Of a stretch of DNA of 64,000 bases, positions 9,606-18,114 are shown piece by piece. The notes below the pieces were generated by a model, which was not told the DNA's origin, did not search any database, and saw only the letters and a program-made list of their open reading frames with translations. How positions within the stretch are numbered: the first letter of the stretch is position 1; each line of letters begins with the position of its first letter. The stretch covers positions 25,285 through 89,284 of the forward strand of contig CABJCJ010000007.1 of assembly GCA_902364065.1 (NCBI GenBank), in the 5' to 3' direction. Position numbers and translations under genes: made by a program. The stretch comes from Veillonellaceae bacterium SB90 (GTDB lineage Bacteria > Bacillota > Negativicutes > Selenomonadales > Selenomonadaceae).

Positions 9606-9711
9606 GTACATTTTTGACAAAATGTTTATTTTTGTATACAATGTTGCAGGTGACTCAGAGAAAACATCGAATGATGCTTTCTCTCAAGGACACCTTCCTC
9701 TCAGATTTCCC

Positions 9712-11130
9712 TTACATCATACCAAGGATCCCCATGATTGGCAGGCCGAGCGCCATCCAGACCACGATATGCATGACCGTGATGACGAAACCGATCTTCC
9801 ACCATTCGCCTTGGCCCATGAAGCCGGCACCGAAGAAGATTGGCGTAACACCGCAGCCGTAATGCGTCAGGAACGAAGCACTGTTGCAGAGGATGGCCAG
9901 GATGATGGCCGTCGGGATGACAGGCGCACCTGCTGCCACCAGAATGGTTGCAAAGGCAATGAACATTGCAGCGATATGTGCACTGTTGCTGGCAAGCAGG
10001 TAATGGGCCAGCGTGTAGATGATGCAGAGGACGATGAGCATCGTGAACCACGACATGCCGGCACAGGCAGCAGCCATCGTAGCAGCAAACCATTTCATGA
10101 AACCGAACTTCGAGAGATAGGCAGCCATGTTGACGAGAACGCCCATCCATACGAGGACATCCCATGCACCATGCTGTTTCGTGACATCGCTCCAGTCAAT
10201 GCATTTCGTGATGAGCATTGCCGAAAGACCGAGCAGGGCGACAATGGCAGAATCGATGTGATGGATGCTGCCCGTTGCCCAGAGGAGCAGGCAGGCGATG
10301 AAGATGACGCAGAGGATCTTTTCCTTGCTGCTCATGGATCCCATCTTGCTGAGCTCTTTCTTGGCAAGAGATAGTGTCTCCGGTGTTTCCGTGAGTTCCG
10401 GCTTGATGAACTTATAGAGCAGGTACGGCGTGACGATCGAGAGAAGCAGGCCGGGGATGATGCTGACCATGAACCAGGACATCCAGCTCAGGGACTGACC
10501 AAAGGCCTGTTCCGTCAGGGTATTGGCCAGCACGTTGTTTGAAGCACCTGTCATGAAAATGCAGGCCGACGTGATGACAGCGGCATAAGCACTGTACATC
10601 AGGAATGCGCCCGTGCGCTTGTTCTTGCCATTTTTAGCATCACAGCCGAGAGCAAGGGCAACACTGTTGACGATCGGGTAGATGATGCCGCCGCCACGGG
10701 CCGTATTCGACGGCGTGAACGGTGCGATAATGAAATCAGCTGCGCTCATGACGTAAGCAACGCTCAGCGTGTTCTTGCCGAAGCGCGAGAGCAGCAGGTA
10801 GGCGATGCGCTTGCCGAGGCCCGTCTTGATGAAGCCCGTGGCAAACATGAACGCGGATACAATCAGCCAGATCGTGCCGTTCGAGAAGCCTTCCAGTGCC
10901 TGACCAGCCTTCATGATGCCGAGGACCGGGAGAAGTGCGCAGGCGATGAGTGCAATAGCGCCGAGTGGCAGCGGCTGCAGGATGAAACCCGCGATCGTCG
11001 CGACGAACACCGCGAGCAGGCCCCATGCCTGTGGCCCAACGCCAGCAGGTGCCGGGATGAACCAGATGATTGCGCCGAGGGCCACACAGAAGAGTCCTCG
11101 TAGCAAGTTTCCACTATTTTCTTTTGACAT
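9712..11130 (-). CDS. DASS-family dicarboxylate/anion carrier
   Basis: A 472-residue inner-membrane protein with 12-14 hydrophobic segments. Family marks include FSNGTIWLIVSAFMFATGFIKTGLGKRIAY, the first substrate motif APFTPSNTARGGGI, the matching second-half motif with LLASNSAHIAAM, and the C-terminal THYGCGVTPIFFGAGF. This places it in the CitT/TtdT branch of the divalent anion:Na+ symporter family, which exchanges C4-dicarboxylates or citrate/tartrate for succinate. Next to aspartase it would fit aspartate or fumarate uptake against succinate. The ATG at 11130 follows AGGAGGG. Confidence 0.88.
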   Translation of the reverse strand: MSKENSGNLLRGLFCVALGAIIWFIPAPAGVGPQAWGLLAVFVATIAGFILQPLPLGAIALIACALLPVLGIMKAGQALEGFSNGTIWLIVSAFMFATGFIKTGLGKRIAYLLLSRFGKNTLSVAYVMSAADFIIAPFTPSNTARGGGIIYPIVNSVALALGCDAKNGKNKRTGAFLMYSAYAAVITSACIFMTGASNNVLANTLTEQAFGQSLSWMSWFMVSIIPGLLLSIVTPYLLYKFIKPELTETPETLSLAKKELSKMGSMSSKEKILCVIFIACLLLWATGSIHHIDSAIVALLGLSAMLITKCIDWSDVTKQHGAWDVLVWMGVLVNMAAYLSKFGFMKWFAATMAAACAGMSWFTMLIVLCIIYTLAHYLLASNSAHIAAMFIAFATILVAAGAPVIPTAIILAILCNSASFLTHYGCGVTPIFFGAGFMGQGEWWKIGFVITVMHIVVWMALGLPIMGILGMM

Positions 11131-11171
11131 ATCATACCCTCCTAAACTATCGATATGACTTATTGTTTTAT

Positions 11172-11192
11172 TACTGTATTTAATATACAGTA
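11172..11192. promoter_or_regulatory. operator-like dyad before the dicarboxylate carrier
   Basis: TACTGTAT-N5-ATACAGTA, a perfect 8-base inverted repeat, 42 bases upstream of the carrier's start codon and in the space shared with the divergent sensor kinase. It contains CTGTA-N7-TACAG, the same layout as the dyads before aspA and the glutamate synthase operon. The rest of the 280-base intergenic region is AT-rich with a TATAAT near 11290 facing the kinase gene. Confidence 0.45.
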
Positions 11193-11413
11193 TCACCTAC
11201 TGAAAACGACAAAATCCTACATTATCGTATGAATAGTTTTTTTTTTACTGACAACTTGTAATATACGTTTTCGAAGATGGACGTATGATATAATAAAGAC
11301 AGTGCTTTGCCGCACATATTTGCACAAGAAACAAAGGATATGCTAAACTAGAGCACATACATCGCATATTTCATTCCTATCGTGCATGTATGGTATCATA
11401 AAAGGAGATTGTC

Positions 11414-12781
11414 ATGCTTAGCAAACACCGGGAACTCTTCATCTTCATCTGTATGCTCATCATCGTGCCGCTGGCAGGCGAGCCGCAGATCCATCCGTTC
11501 GGCGGCGACTTCCAGAATTTCCGCGTGAGCTTCGGTTCACCGCTGTTCCTGCTGTTCCTGCTCTGGCTGCGGCGTGTCCCCATGGTCGTCTCCGGCCTCT
11601 GCACCGGTATCGCCGTCGTGCTGTTCCGCGCCCTGCTCGATGTCATAGGCGGCATGGATTTTTTCCCTGCACTCTATCTGCACGTCCCGACCTTCTTTTA
11701 TTATTTTACCTACGCCATCTGCTTTGCGACCCTGCGTCTCAATGACATGCCCATTACGACGCAGGCCATGAAGATTGCCTGCTACGCCATCGGTGCAGAG
11801 GTGATTGCCAGCATTGCCGAACTCTATTCCATGGATTTCTTCCTCGGCACACATGCGGCCATCATCAATCTGTCCGTACTGACCAGGCTCACCGGCATTG
11901 CCTTCCTGCGCTGCTTCTTCATCCTGAGCTTCTTCTTCCTCTCACAGCTCTACATCACGGAAATCCATCTCTCGCACGAATCGCGGGAAAAGAATCGCTT
12001 GACCATGCTGATTGCAGGACTCTACGAAGAAGTATTTGAGCTCCAGAAAACCCTGCGCAACGCCGAAACGGCCACGCACGACTGCTACGGTGTATACGAG
12101 GAACTGCGCGTCCTGCACAGCAGGGAAAGCCTGCCGCGCATCACGCAGGAAGTCCTGCGCATCGCAGGCGAGGTCCATGAGATCAAGAAAGACAATCAGC
12201 GCATCTACGCAGGGCTCAGTGAGCTCACGAACAACCACCACATGAGCGATTACCTGTCGGCACCGGAGCTCTGCCACCTGATCATCAGCACGCAGAAGAA
12301 ATATGCCCGCCGCCTCGACAAGAACATCACCTTCCTGACGAATCTCTCGCCGGAGCTGCCGGACATCCATGTCTACACGATGCTTTCCATTCTCAACAAC
12401 CTCGCGGCCAATGCCGTCGAAGCCATTCATCAGAAGGGCACGATTTCCATTACGATGCGACGATCGATAACGGAAGACCTGATTCTCGAAGTACAGAATA
12501 CAGGCAGCTCCATTCCCCTGCGGCGCCTCGCGCAAATCTTCCGCCCGGGCTATACGACGAAGTACGACAGTACCGGCCGCGCCTCCAGCGGCGTAGGCCT
12601 GACCTATATCAAGACCCTGGCGGAATCCCTCGGCGGCTCCATCACGGCGGCTTCCGACGGAACGTCCCAGGTACTCTTCAAGGTCACTCTGCCCCTTGCG
12701 CAGATTGCCCCGCAAAATGAAATGACTCCTCCCGCAACCACAAATGCCGAAACCATCGGCAAGAAAGGATTTTCATCATGA
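11414..12781 (+). CDS. membrane sensor histidine kinase, GlnK(YcbA)-like
   Basis: A 455-residue kinase. Residues 1-190 contain about five or six membrane segments, and residues 200-430 form the cytoplasmic part with a helical linker and a GHKL ATPase domain (LNNLAANAVEAI as N-box, GYTTKYDSTGRASSGVGL as G-boxes). The usual HExxN phosphorylation motif is not obvious; HEIKKDNQRIYAGL near 260 may hold the phospho-His. The design and the partner gene resemble Bacillus GlnK-GlnL, which responds to glutamine. RBS AAAGGAG precedes the ATG. It overlaps the regulator gene by four bases (ATGA). A nitrogen or dicarboxylate signal is inferred from the neighbouring carrier and aspartase. Confidence 0.8.
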   Translation: MLSKHRELFIFICMLIIVPLAGEPQIHPFGGDFQNFRVSFGSPLFLLFLLWLRRVPMVVSGLCTGIAVVLFRALLDVIGGMDFFPALYLHVPTFFYYFTYAICFATLRLNDMPITTQAMKIACYAIGAEVIASIAELYSMDFFLGTHAAIINLSVLTRLTGIAFLRCFFILSFFFLSQLYITEIHLSHESREKNRLTMLIAGLYEEVFELQKTLRNAETATHDCYGVYEELRVLHSRESLPRITQEVLRIAGEVHEIKKDNQRIYAGLSELTNNHHMSDYLSAPELCHLIISTQKKYARRLDKNITFLTNLSPELPDIHVYTMLSILNNLAANAVEAIHQKGTISITMRRSITEDLILEVQNTGSSIPLRRLAQIFRPGYTTKYDSTGRASSGVGLTYIKTLAESLGGSITAASDGTSQVLFKVTLPLAQIAPQNEMTPPATTNAETIGKKGFSS

Positions 12782-13650
12782 ACATCATGCTCGTCGATGA
12801 CGATGAAGCCGTCCGCACAATGCTGCAGGACATTATCGAAGACTACGAACTGGGGACAGTCGTGGCCTCACTCCCGAGTGCGGCCAATCTCACGCTTTCG
12901 GAGCTCGTTGCACGTCATATCGATCTGCTCATCATCGATATGCTGATGCCCGACTGCGACGGCATCGAGACGGTCCGGCGCCTGAAGAAATTTACCGGCA
13001 AGATCATCATGCTCTCACAGGTCGACAGCAAGGATCTCATCGGCAAGGCATATGAGAGCGGCATCCATTCCTACATCACCAAGCCGCTGAACCGCAATGA
13101 GATCGTTTGCGTGCTGCGCTCGGTCGAAGAACACATCCGCCTCGAGCGCTTTGCTCACACGCTGCAGAATACGCTGCAGACGACCCTGAATCCGGACGTC
13201 GTCATGCCGCAGAAGATGACACCGGAAGAAAAGGGCTCCAGCCTGCTCAAGGAACTCGGTGTCGCCAGTACGGCCGGGTACGATGATCTCATGGAGATCC
13301 TGCGTTACCTGCAGCTCCATGTCCAGGGCACGACCATTCCACCGCTGAAGACCATCTTCACGGCAGTAGCCGCTAATCACGCCACGGATAACGTGCAGAA
13401 AGAAGCCAAGGCCATCGAGCAGCGGCTGCGACGCACGATTTTCCAGGCCATGGTCAGCACGGCATCGATGGGTGTCGTCGATTACACAAATCCGAAATTC
13501 GAGGAATACGCGCCCTTTTACTTTGACTATGCCGATGTCTGTGCGCTCATGCACGTCATTGAAAACCATGAGAAGCCTCATATCTCCCATGTCCACATCA
13601 ATATGAAGAAATTCATCCAGGCTTTTTACGCCGCATCCCTGGAACGATGA
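12778..13650 (+). CDS. response regulator with YcbB/GlnL-type output domain
   Basis: A 290-residue protein. Residues 1-120 are a receiver domain: acidic DDDE at the start, phospho-acceptor Asp in LLIIDMLMPDCDG, Thr/Ser in MLSQVDS and Lys in YITKPL. The C-terminal 170 residues match the YcbB-type DNA-binding domain rather than OmpR or NarL winged helices, with the ending FYFDYADVCALMHVIENHEKPHISHVHINMKKFI that is also seen in GlnL relatives. Translationally coupled to the kinase. Probable targets are the adjacent divergent carrier and aspA, which share a dyad. Confidence 0.82.
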   Translation: MNIMLVDDDEAVRTMLQDIIEDYELGTVVASLPSAANLTLSELVARHIDLLIIDMLMPDCDGIETVRRLKKFTGKIIMLSQVDSKDLIGKAYESGIHSYITKPLNRNEIVCVLRSVEEHIRLERFAHTLQNTLQTTLNPDVVMPQKMTPEEKGSSLLKELGVASTAGYDDLMEILRYLQLHVQGTTIPPLKTIFTAVAANHATDNVQKEAKAIEQRLRRTIFQAMVSTASMGVVDYTNPKFEEYAPFYFDYADVCALMHVIENHEKPHISHVHINMKKFIQAFYAASLER

Positions 13651-13652
13651 TC

Positions 13653-13673
13653 TTATCCACAGAATTATCCACA
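13653..13673 (+). other. two consensus DnaA boxes
   Basis: TTATCCACA occurs twice in direct orientation, three bases apart, right after the regulator stop. A third consensus form, TTATGCACA (13715-13723), and a one-mismatch inverted copy (13688-13696) lie in the neighbouring terminator stem. Confidence 0.55.
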
Positions 13674-13680
13674 AATCAGA

Positions 13681-13730
13681 AAAATGCTGTGCACAACTTG
13701 TGAAAAATCACGAGTTATGCACAGCATTTT
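13681..13730. terminator. bidirectional terminator
   Basis: A 23-base inverted repeat with two mismatches and an AAAAA loop, flanked by AAAA and TTTT, between the convergent regulator and phosphorylase genes. Confidence 0.75.
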
Positions 13731-13746
13731 ATCATTTCTGCCTCAA

Positions 13747-14598
13747 TCAGCCTTTGGAAGAAACTTCATTGTAAACGTCTTTCAGCAGGGTTTCCTTGCG
13801 CAGCTCACGGCATTCGCAGTGGTGGTCATCGGCGTCGACCTGACGGATTGTCTCGAGGATGATCTCGCCGATCATCGGCGCATCGTCGTAGAAGATGTTG
13901 CTCATATCCTCATGCGACCACTTCTCGCGGATGCCCTCACCGTAATTGACCGTGAAGTAAAGCCCCGCATAGCAGGCCCCAATCTCACGTGCCAGATAGA
14001 CCTCCGGTGCGATGCTCTGGCCGACGATATCGGCATGGCCGTTCATCATCGCCACTTCAGCCGGACTCTCAAAGTGGCGGCCATCCGTGACGGCATAGGT
14101 GCCGCGCGTGAACACGCGGCCCGTGAAACGCTTCTTCGTCGCCCGGATCAGTGCCTGCCGCATCTCCGGACAGAGGGCATCGCGCATGATAAGCAGATAG
14201 CGCCCGTCGAGCATGACATCCTTGCGCACCGAAAGGTCCAGGTAATCATCGGGAATAATGAAATCGCGCAGATCGAGCAGCTTGTTGACCGTGCCGACAC
14301 CGCCCTCCGAGATGATGCGCCGCACACCGGCTTCGCGGAACGTCCAGAATACCTGCCGGGAGGCATCGGCACGCGTTACACCGGAGCGCCATCCATGCAT
14401 CCTGACGGTCAGCACGCGCTTCTCGCCCACGCGGAAGAGACGCATGGCGGGACTCATGCCGTAAGGTGTCTCAAAATGCATGTTATCGCTTATGATTTCC
14501 ACATCTTCATCCGGCAGTCCCGCCGGGAAATTGCTCGAGAGCGTTCCCGAGCCGCCGACCACGGCATAAGCTGCCTTTGGGATTTCCTGATTCGTCAT
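13747..14598 (-). CDS. 5'-methylthioadenosine phosphorylase-like nucleoside phosphorylase
   Basis: A 283-residue member of the PNP/MTAP (family 2) phosphorylases. YAVVGGSGTLSSNFP holds the N-terminal phosphate loop, TVRMHGWRSG the second, and the C-terminal PEVYLAREIGACYAGLYFTVNYGEG block corresponds to the MTAP signature around the conserved Glu and Asn, but with several substitutions from textbook MTAP. It lies 17 bases downstream of mqnC and probably shares its transcript. In the futalosine menaquinone route a nucleosidase must remove adenine or hypoxanthine before MqnC acts, so a role on 6-amino-6-deoxyfutalosine is possible; plain MTA salvage is the conservative reading. Confidence 0.8.
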   Translation of the reverse strand: MTNQEIPKAAYAVVGGSGTLSSNFPAGLPDEDVEIISDNMHFETPYGMSPAMRLFRVGEKRVLTVRMHGWRSGVTRADASRQVFWTFREAGVRRIISEGGVGTVNKLLDLRDFIIPDDYLDLSVRKDVMLDGRYLLIMRDALCPEMRQALIRATKKRFTGRVFTRGTYAVTDGRHFESPAEVAMMNGHADIVGQSIAPEVYLAREIGACYAGLYFTVNYGEGIREKWSHEDMSNIFYDDAPMIGEIILETIRQVDADDHHCECRELRKETLLKDVYNEVSSKG

Positions 14599-14615
14599 AC
14601 TTTGCCTCTCCCCTT

Positions 14616-15644
14616 TTAAAATTCGCGGATGATCCGATATTCCGTATTGCGCTGCGCTGCTTTTTTGCCGGCGCCTTCGATAAGGTGGACCATCTTTTTC
14701 GTCGACATATCATAGGCCGTGCCGGCCGCCCGCACGACATTCTCCTCGAGCATGATGCTGCCGAGGTCGTCAGCGCCAAAGCCCAGCGTCAGCTGGCCGA
14801 TGCGCTCACCCTGCGTGACCCAGGAACCCTGGATATGCGCGATATTGTCCATGTACAGGCGCGTGACTGCCAGCGTCCGCATGTAGTCCCAGCCGCTCGT
14901 CTTCTCGCCGCCGAGTTCCGTATGGCCCGGCTGGAACGTCCAGGTGATGAAGGCTCGGAAGCCGCCCGTCCTGTCCTGCAGGCGGCGCACTTTCTCCATA
15001 TGCTCGATGCGCTGCGCCATCGTCTCGCCAAAGCCGATGACCATCGTGGCCGTGCTCTCCATGCCGATGGAGTGCGCACACTCCATGACATGCAGCCAGT
15101 CATCCGTCATGATCTTCTTGGGGCTGACGCGGCGGCGTACTTCGTCGACCAGGATTTCGGCACCACCGCCCGGCAGGCTGTCAAGCCCGGCTTCCTGCAG
15201 GCGCTTGAGCGTGTCGAGGATGGAAAGGCCGGCCTGACGGGCAAAATGCTGGATTTCCGTCGCCGTGAACGAATGAATCGCGATGCTCGGGAATTCCCGC
15301 TTGATGAGCCGCAGCATCTTCTCGTAATACGAAAGCCCGAGATCCGGGTACAAGCCGCCCTGGATCATGACCTGCGTGCCGCCGGCAGCCACCGTTTCGC
15401 GAACCTTGTCGAGAATCTCATCGTACGACAGGAGGTAGGCATCCCGGCTGCCCTGACGGCGGAAGAATGCGCAGAACCGGCATTCGTTGACACAGACATT
15501 CGTGTAATTGATGTTGCGGTCGATTATGAACGTGACGCGGTCCGACGGATAACGCCGATGACGCTCTGCGTCAGCCAGGCGTCCGAGTGCAATCGGGTCG
15601 CCGTGCAGGAGCATCTCCTCCCCTTCCCGTGGTGTCAGTCGCAT
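14616..15644 (-). CDS. mqnC: cyclic dehypoxanthine futalosine synthase (radical SAM)
   Basis: A 342-residue radical-SAM enzyme of menaquinone biosynthesis, cyclising dehypoxanthine futalosine. The cluster motif is CVNECRFC (Cx3Cx2C) in NINYTNVCVNECRFCAFFR, and the substrate-site segment reads LDSLPGGGAEILVDEVRRRVSPKK, as in MqnC rather than MqnE. C-terminal GFGADDLGSIMLEENVV is conserved in the MqnC/MqnE/CofGH group. The ATG follows GGAGGAG and overlaps the upstream mqnE-like gene by 10 bases. Confidence 0.92.
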   Translation of the reverse strand: MRLTPREGEEMLLHGDPIALGRLADAERHRRYPSDRVTFIIDRNINYTNVCVNECRFCAFFRRQGSRDAYLLSYDEILDKVRETVAAGGTQVMIQGGLYPDLGLSYYEKMLRLIKREFPSIAIHSFTATEIQHFARQAGLSILDTLKRLQEAGLDSLPGGGAEILVDEVRRRVSPKKIMTDDWLHVMECAHSIGMESTATMVIGFGETMAQRIEHMEKVRRLQDRTGGFRAFITWTFQPGHTELGGEKTSGWDYMRTLAVTRLYMDNIAHIQGSWVTQGERIGQLTLGFGADDLGSIMLEENVVRAAGTAYDMSTKKMVHLIEGAGKKAAQRNTEYRIIREF

Positions 15645-16747
15645 GATGTCTCCTCCTTCCCGATTGCCTCAACCGGCTGATAAAACGTGTCACGTTCCAC
15701 AGGCTCATAGCCCGTCTCACGGATGATGGCCTCGAGCTTCGTGCGCGTGATGCCCGTATTCGTCCTGGCACCGGCGGCATGGATGATCTTTTCCTCGCCG
15801 ATCGTGCCGTCGAGATCGTCCGCACCGAAGCCCAGAGCCAGCTGCGCAATCGGCATGGTCAGCATGATCCAGAACGCCTTGATGTGATCGATGTTATCGA
15901 GAATCAGACGGGAAAGGGCCATCATCTTCATGTCTTCCCACGAGCCGGTGCGCTGCAGGTGATACGTGTCCCCAAGCTCCGTATGTCCCGGGTGGAACGG
16001 GAAGAGCATAAAGGCCTGGAAGCCGCCCGCCTCATCCTGGATGTCGCGGATCGTGAAAAGATGCTGCAGCCGCTCTTCGATGGTTTCCACATGACCGTAC
16101 ATGATGGAGGCATTCGTGCGGATGCCGAGGCTGTGCGCCGTCTTCATCGTCTCAATCCATTCCGCCGCCGTCGCCTTATTCGGACAGATAATCCGGCGCA
16201 CACGGTCCGACAGAATCTCCGCGCCGCCGCCCGGCAGGCTGTCAAGCCCGGCCTCCTGCAGGATGGTCAACACCTCACGGATGGATTTCCCGGTCATATG
16301 CGCGAAATTCGCGATCTCCACCGGCGTAAAGGCCTTGACATCCACCTGCGGCAAAGCTTCCTTGACCTGCCGCACGACCTCCACATAATAAGAAAACGGC
16401 TTGTCCGGATGCAGGGCGCTGACGATATGAATCTCAGAAAGATGTTTCGTCGCCTTCGCTTCCATCAGGATTTTCGCGATATCATCCCGTTCCAGCACAT
16501 ACCCGCGCGCATCGCCCGCCCGTACCTGGAAGGCGCAAAGCGGGCAATTGGCACTGCAGATATTCGTCAGGTTGATATGACGGTTCACCGTATAAAAGAC
16601 CTGTCTGCCGCTCTTCTTTTCCTTGGCTCTGCGGGCACAGTCCGCCAGGAAGAGCAGATCATTGTCTTCGTAGAGGGCCATCGCATCGACGAGGTCAAGG
16701 CGTTCGCCATTTGCTGCCCTTCTGCGGGCCCTTGCTGTATCTGCCAT
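15635..16747 (-). CDS. aminofutalosine synthase-like radical SAM protein, copy 1
   Basis: A 370-residue radical-SAM protein with CSANCPLC (Cx3Cx2C) after HINLTNI, LDSLPGGGAEILSDRVRRIICPNK and GFGADDLDGTIGEEKI. The ILSDRVR and DGTIGEEKI features are those of MqnE, which joins SAM to 3-enolpyruvoyl-oxybenzoate to give 6-amino-6-deoxyfutalosine. It is the middle gene of three related radical-SAM genes, with 11-base and overlapping spacings. With a second MqnE-like gene next to it, one of the two may have another substrate; the sequence alone does not show which is the canonical enzyme. Confidence 0.82.
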   Translation of the reverse strand: MADTARARRRAANGERLDLVDAMALYEDNDLLFLADCARRAKEKKSGRQVFYTVNRHINLTNICSANCPLCAFQVRAGDARGYVLERDDIAKILMEAKATKHLSEIHIVSALHPDKPFSYYVEVVRQVKEALPQVDVKAFTPVEIANFAHMTGKSIREVLTILQEAGLDSLPGGGAEILSDRVRRIICPNKATAAEWIETMKTAHSLGIRTNASIMYGHVETIEERLQHLFTIRDIQDEAGGFQAFMLFPFHPGHTELGDTYHLQRTGSWEDMKMMALSRLILDNIDHIKAFWIMLTMPIAQLALGFGADDLDGTIGEEKIIHAAGARTNTGITRTKLEAIIRETGYEPVERDTFYQPVEAIGKEETSCD

Positions 16748-16758
16748 GAATCTTCACC

Positions 16759-17871
16759 TCACTCAATTGTCCGGATGATGTTGAAATTGCAGTCACAGGC
16801 TGCCGGAATGCGCCCGGCCTCCTTGATGATGCGGATGATCGTATCCTCGCGCAGCGCCGTCGGGCTCTTGGCTCCGGCATCGTGCAGGATGGTTTCCTTG
16901 TGGACCGTGCCGTCGATGTCGTTGGCACCAAAGCCCAGCGCCACCTGTGCCACGGGCACCGTCAGCATAACCCAGTACGCCTTGATGTTCTTGAAATTAT
17001 CGAGCATCAAACGCGAAATTGCCATCGTGCGCAGATCATCCCAGACACTCGTCTGCTTGACGTGCTCGCCGAGCTCGGTATGCTTGGGCAGGAACGGGAA
17101 GCAGATGAACGTCTGGAACCCCCCTGTCTCATCCTGCAGCTCCCGCAGGCGCAGCAAATGGTCGACGCGTTCCTCCAGTGTTTCGATATGGCCGTAGAGC
17201 ATGGATGCATTCGACTTGATGCCGAGCTCATGTGCCGTGCGCGCCACCTCCAGCCATTCATCCGCCGTGGCCTTATGCGGGCAGAGCTCTCCGCGCACGC
17301 GGTCCGACAGGATCTCGGCTCCGCCGCCGGCAATGGCCTGCAGGCCTCCTCTATCCCGCAGCTCGATGAGGACCTCGCGGACGGAAAGCCCGGAAATCTG
17401 CGCGAAATGCGTGATCTCAACACCCGTAAATCCCTTCATGTACAGATTGGGGAAGCGCTTGTGCAGCGCTTCGACAATGCCCAGATAATCCTCGAAGGAC
17501 CATGTCGGATGCAGGCCCGAAACGACATGCAGCCCGGCAAGATTCGGGTCCTTCATCGCATCCTCGACCACGGCGATGGCCTGCGCCTTCGTCATCGCAT
17601 AGGCTCCCTTATCCTCTGCATCGCGTCCAAAAGCGCAGAATTTACAATGCGACGTGCAGATATTCGTCAGATTGACGTGGCAATTGACGTTGTAGTAGAC
17701 GATATCCCCGCATTTTTTCCTGCGCACATGATCGGCCATCGTACCGAGCCAGGCAAGATCATGGCAGTGGAACAGGCGGATACCATCTTCGCGCGTGAGA
17801 CGCTCGCCGCGCATCACCTTTTCTTCAATATCTTGATATTCCCTTGTTGCCAGCAAAACAAAAACCTCCAT
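16759..17871 (-). CDS. aminofutalosine synthase-like radical SAM protein, copy 2
   Basis: A 370-residue paralogue of the preceding gene, with CTSHCKFC after HVNLTNI, LQAIAGGGAEILSDRVRGELCPHK and GFGANDIDGTVHKETI. FCAFGRDAEDKGAYAM resembles classical MqnE. The ATG at 17871 follows GGAAG; a start 19 codons earlier would sit inside a TATAAT (17932-17927) that is probably the operon's -10 element. First gene of the mqnE-mqnE-mqnC-MTAP transcript. mqnA, mqnB and mqnD are not in the window. Confidence 0.85.
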   Translation of the reverse strand: MEVFVLLATREYQDIEEKVMRGERLTREDGIRLFHCHDLAWLGTMADHVRRKKCGDIVYYNVNCHVNLTNICTSHCKFCAFGRDAEDKGAYAMTKAQAIAVVEDAMKDPNLAGLHVVSGLHPTWSFEDYLGIVEALHKRFPNLYMKGFTGVEITHFAQISGLSVREVLIELRDRGGLQAIAGGGAEILSDRVRGELCPHKATADEWLEVARTAHELGIKSNASMLYGHIETLEERVDHLLRLRELQDETGGFQTFICFPFLPKHTELGEHVKQTSVWDDLRTMAISRLMLDNFKNIKAYWVMLTVPVAQVALGFGANDIDGTVHKETILHDAGAKSPTALREDTIIRIIKEAGRIPAACDCNFNIIRTIE

Positions 17872-18047
17872 ATTCTGTGCCGCTTCCGGCAGCACGGATC
17901 CGCTCGTATGCGTGTAAGCAGATTCCATTATATCATTGAACCATTTAGATGCCTAGGAGAAAAGTCCGCAGGAAAAGCCAGCATAAACAACCATCAAAAA
18001 ATGTCTCTAATCAGGAAACGGTTATGGCTTTTTCATGTGTAACATTG

Positions 18048-18053
18048 TATAAT
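18048..18053 (+). promoter_or_regulatory. -10 element for the ABC importer operon
   Basis: TATAAT 62 bases before the start codon of the binding-protein gene, divergent from the mqn cluster. No good -35 is visible. Confidence 0.45.
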
Positions 18054-18114
18054 ATAAGAGTCCATTCATCATGCACGCAAGTGTACAAAAACGAGAGAAA
18101 AGGTGGGATTTCCT

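Noticed and set aside
9615..9644. TTGACA-N17-TACAAT promoter-like sequence on the plus strand
   Set aside because: It points into the antisense strand of the dicarboxylate carrier, and no plus-strand gene follows. It overlaps dyads that better explain the sequence.
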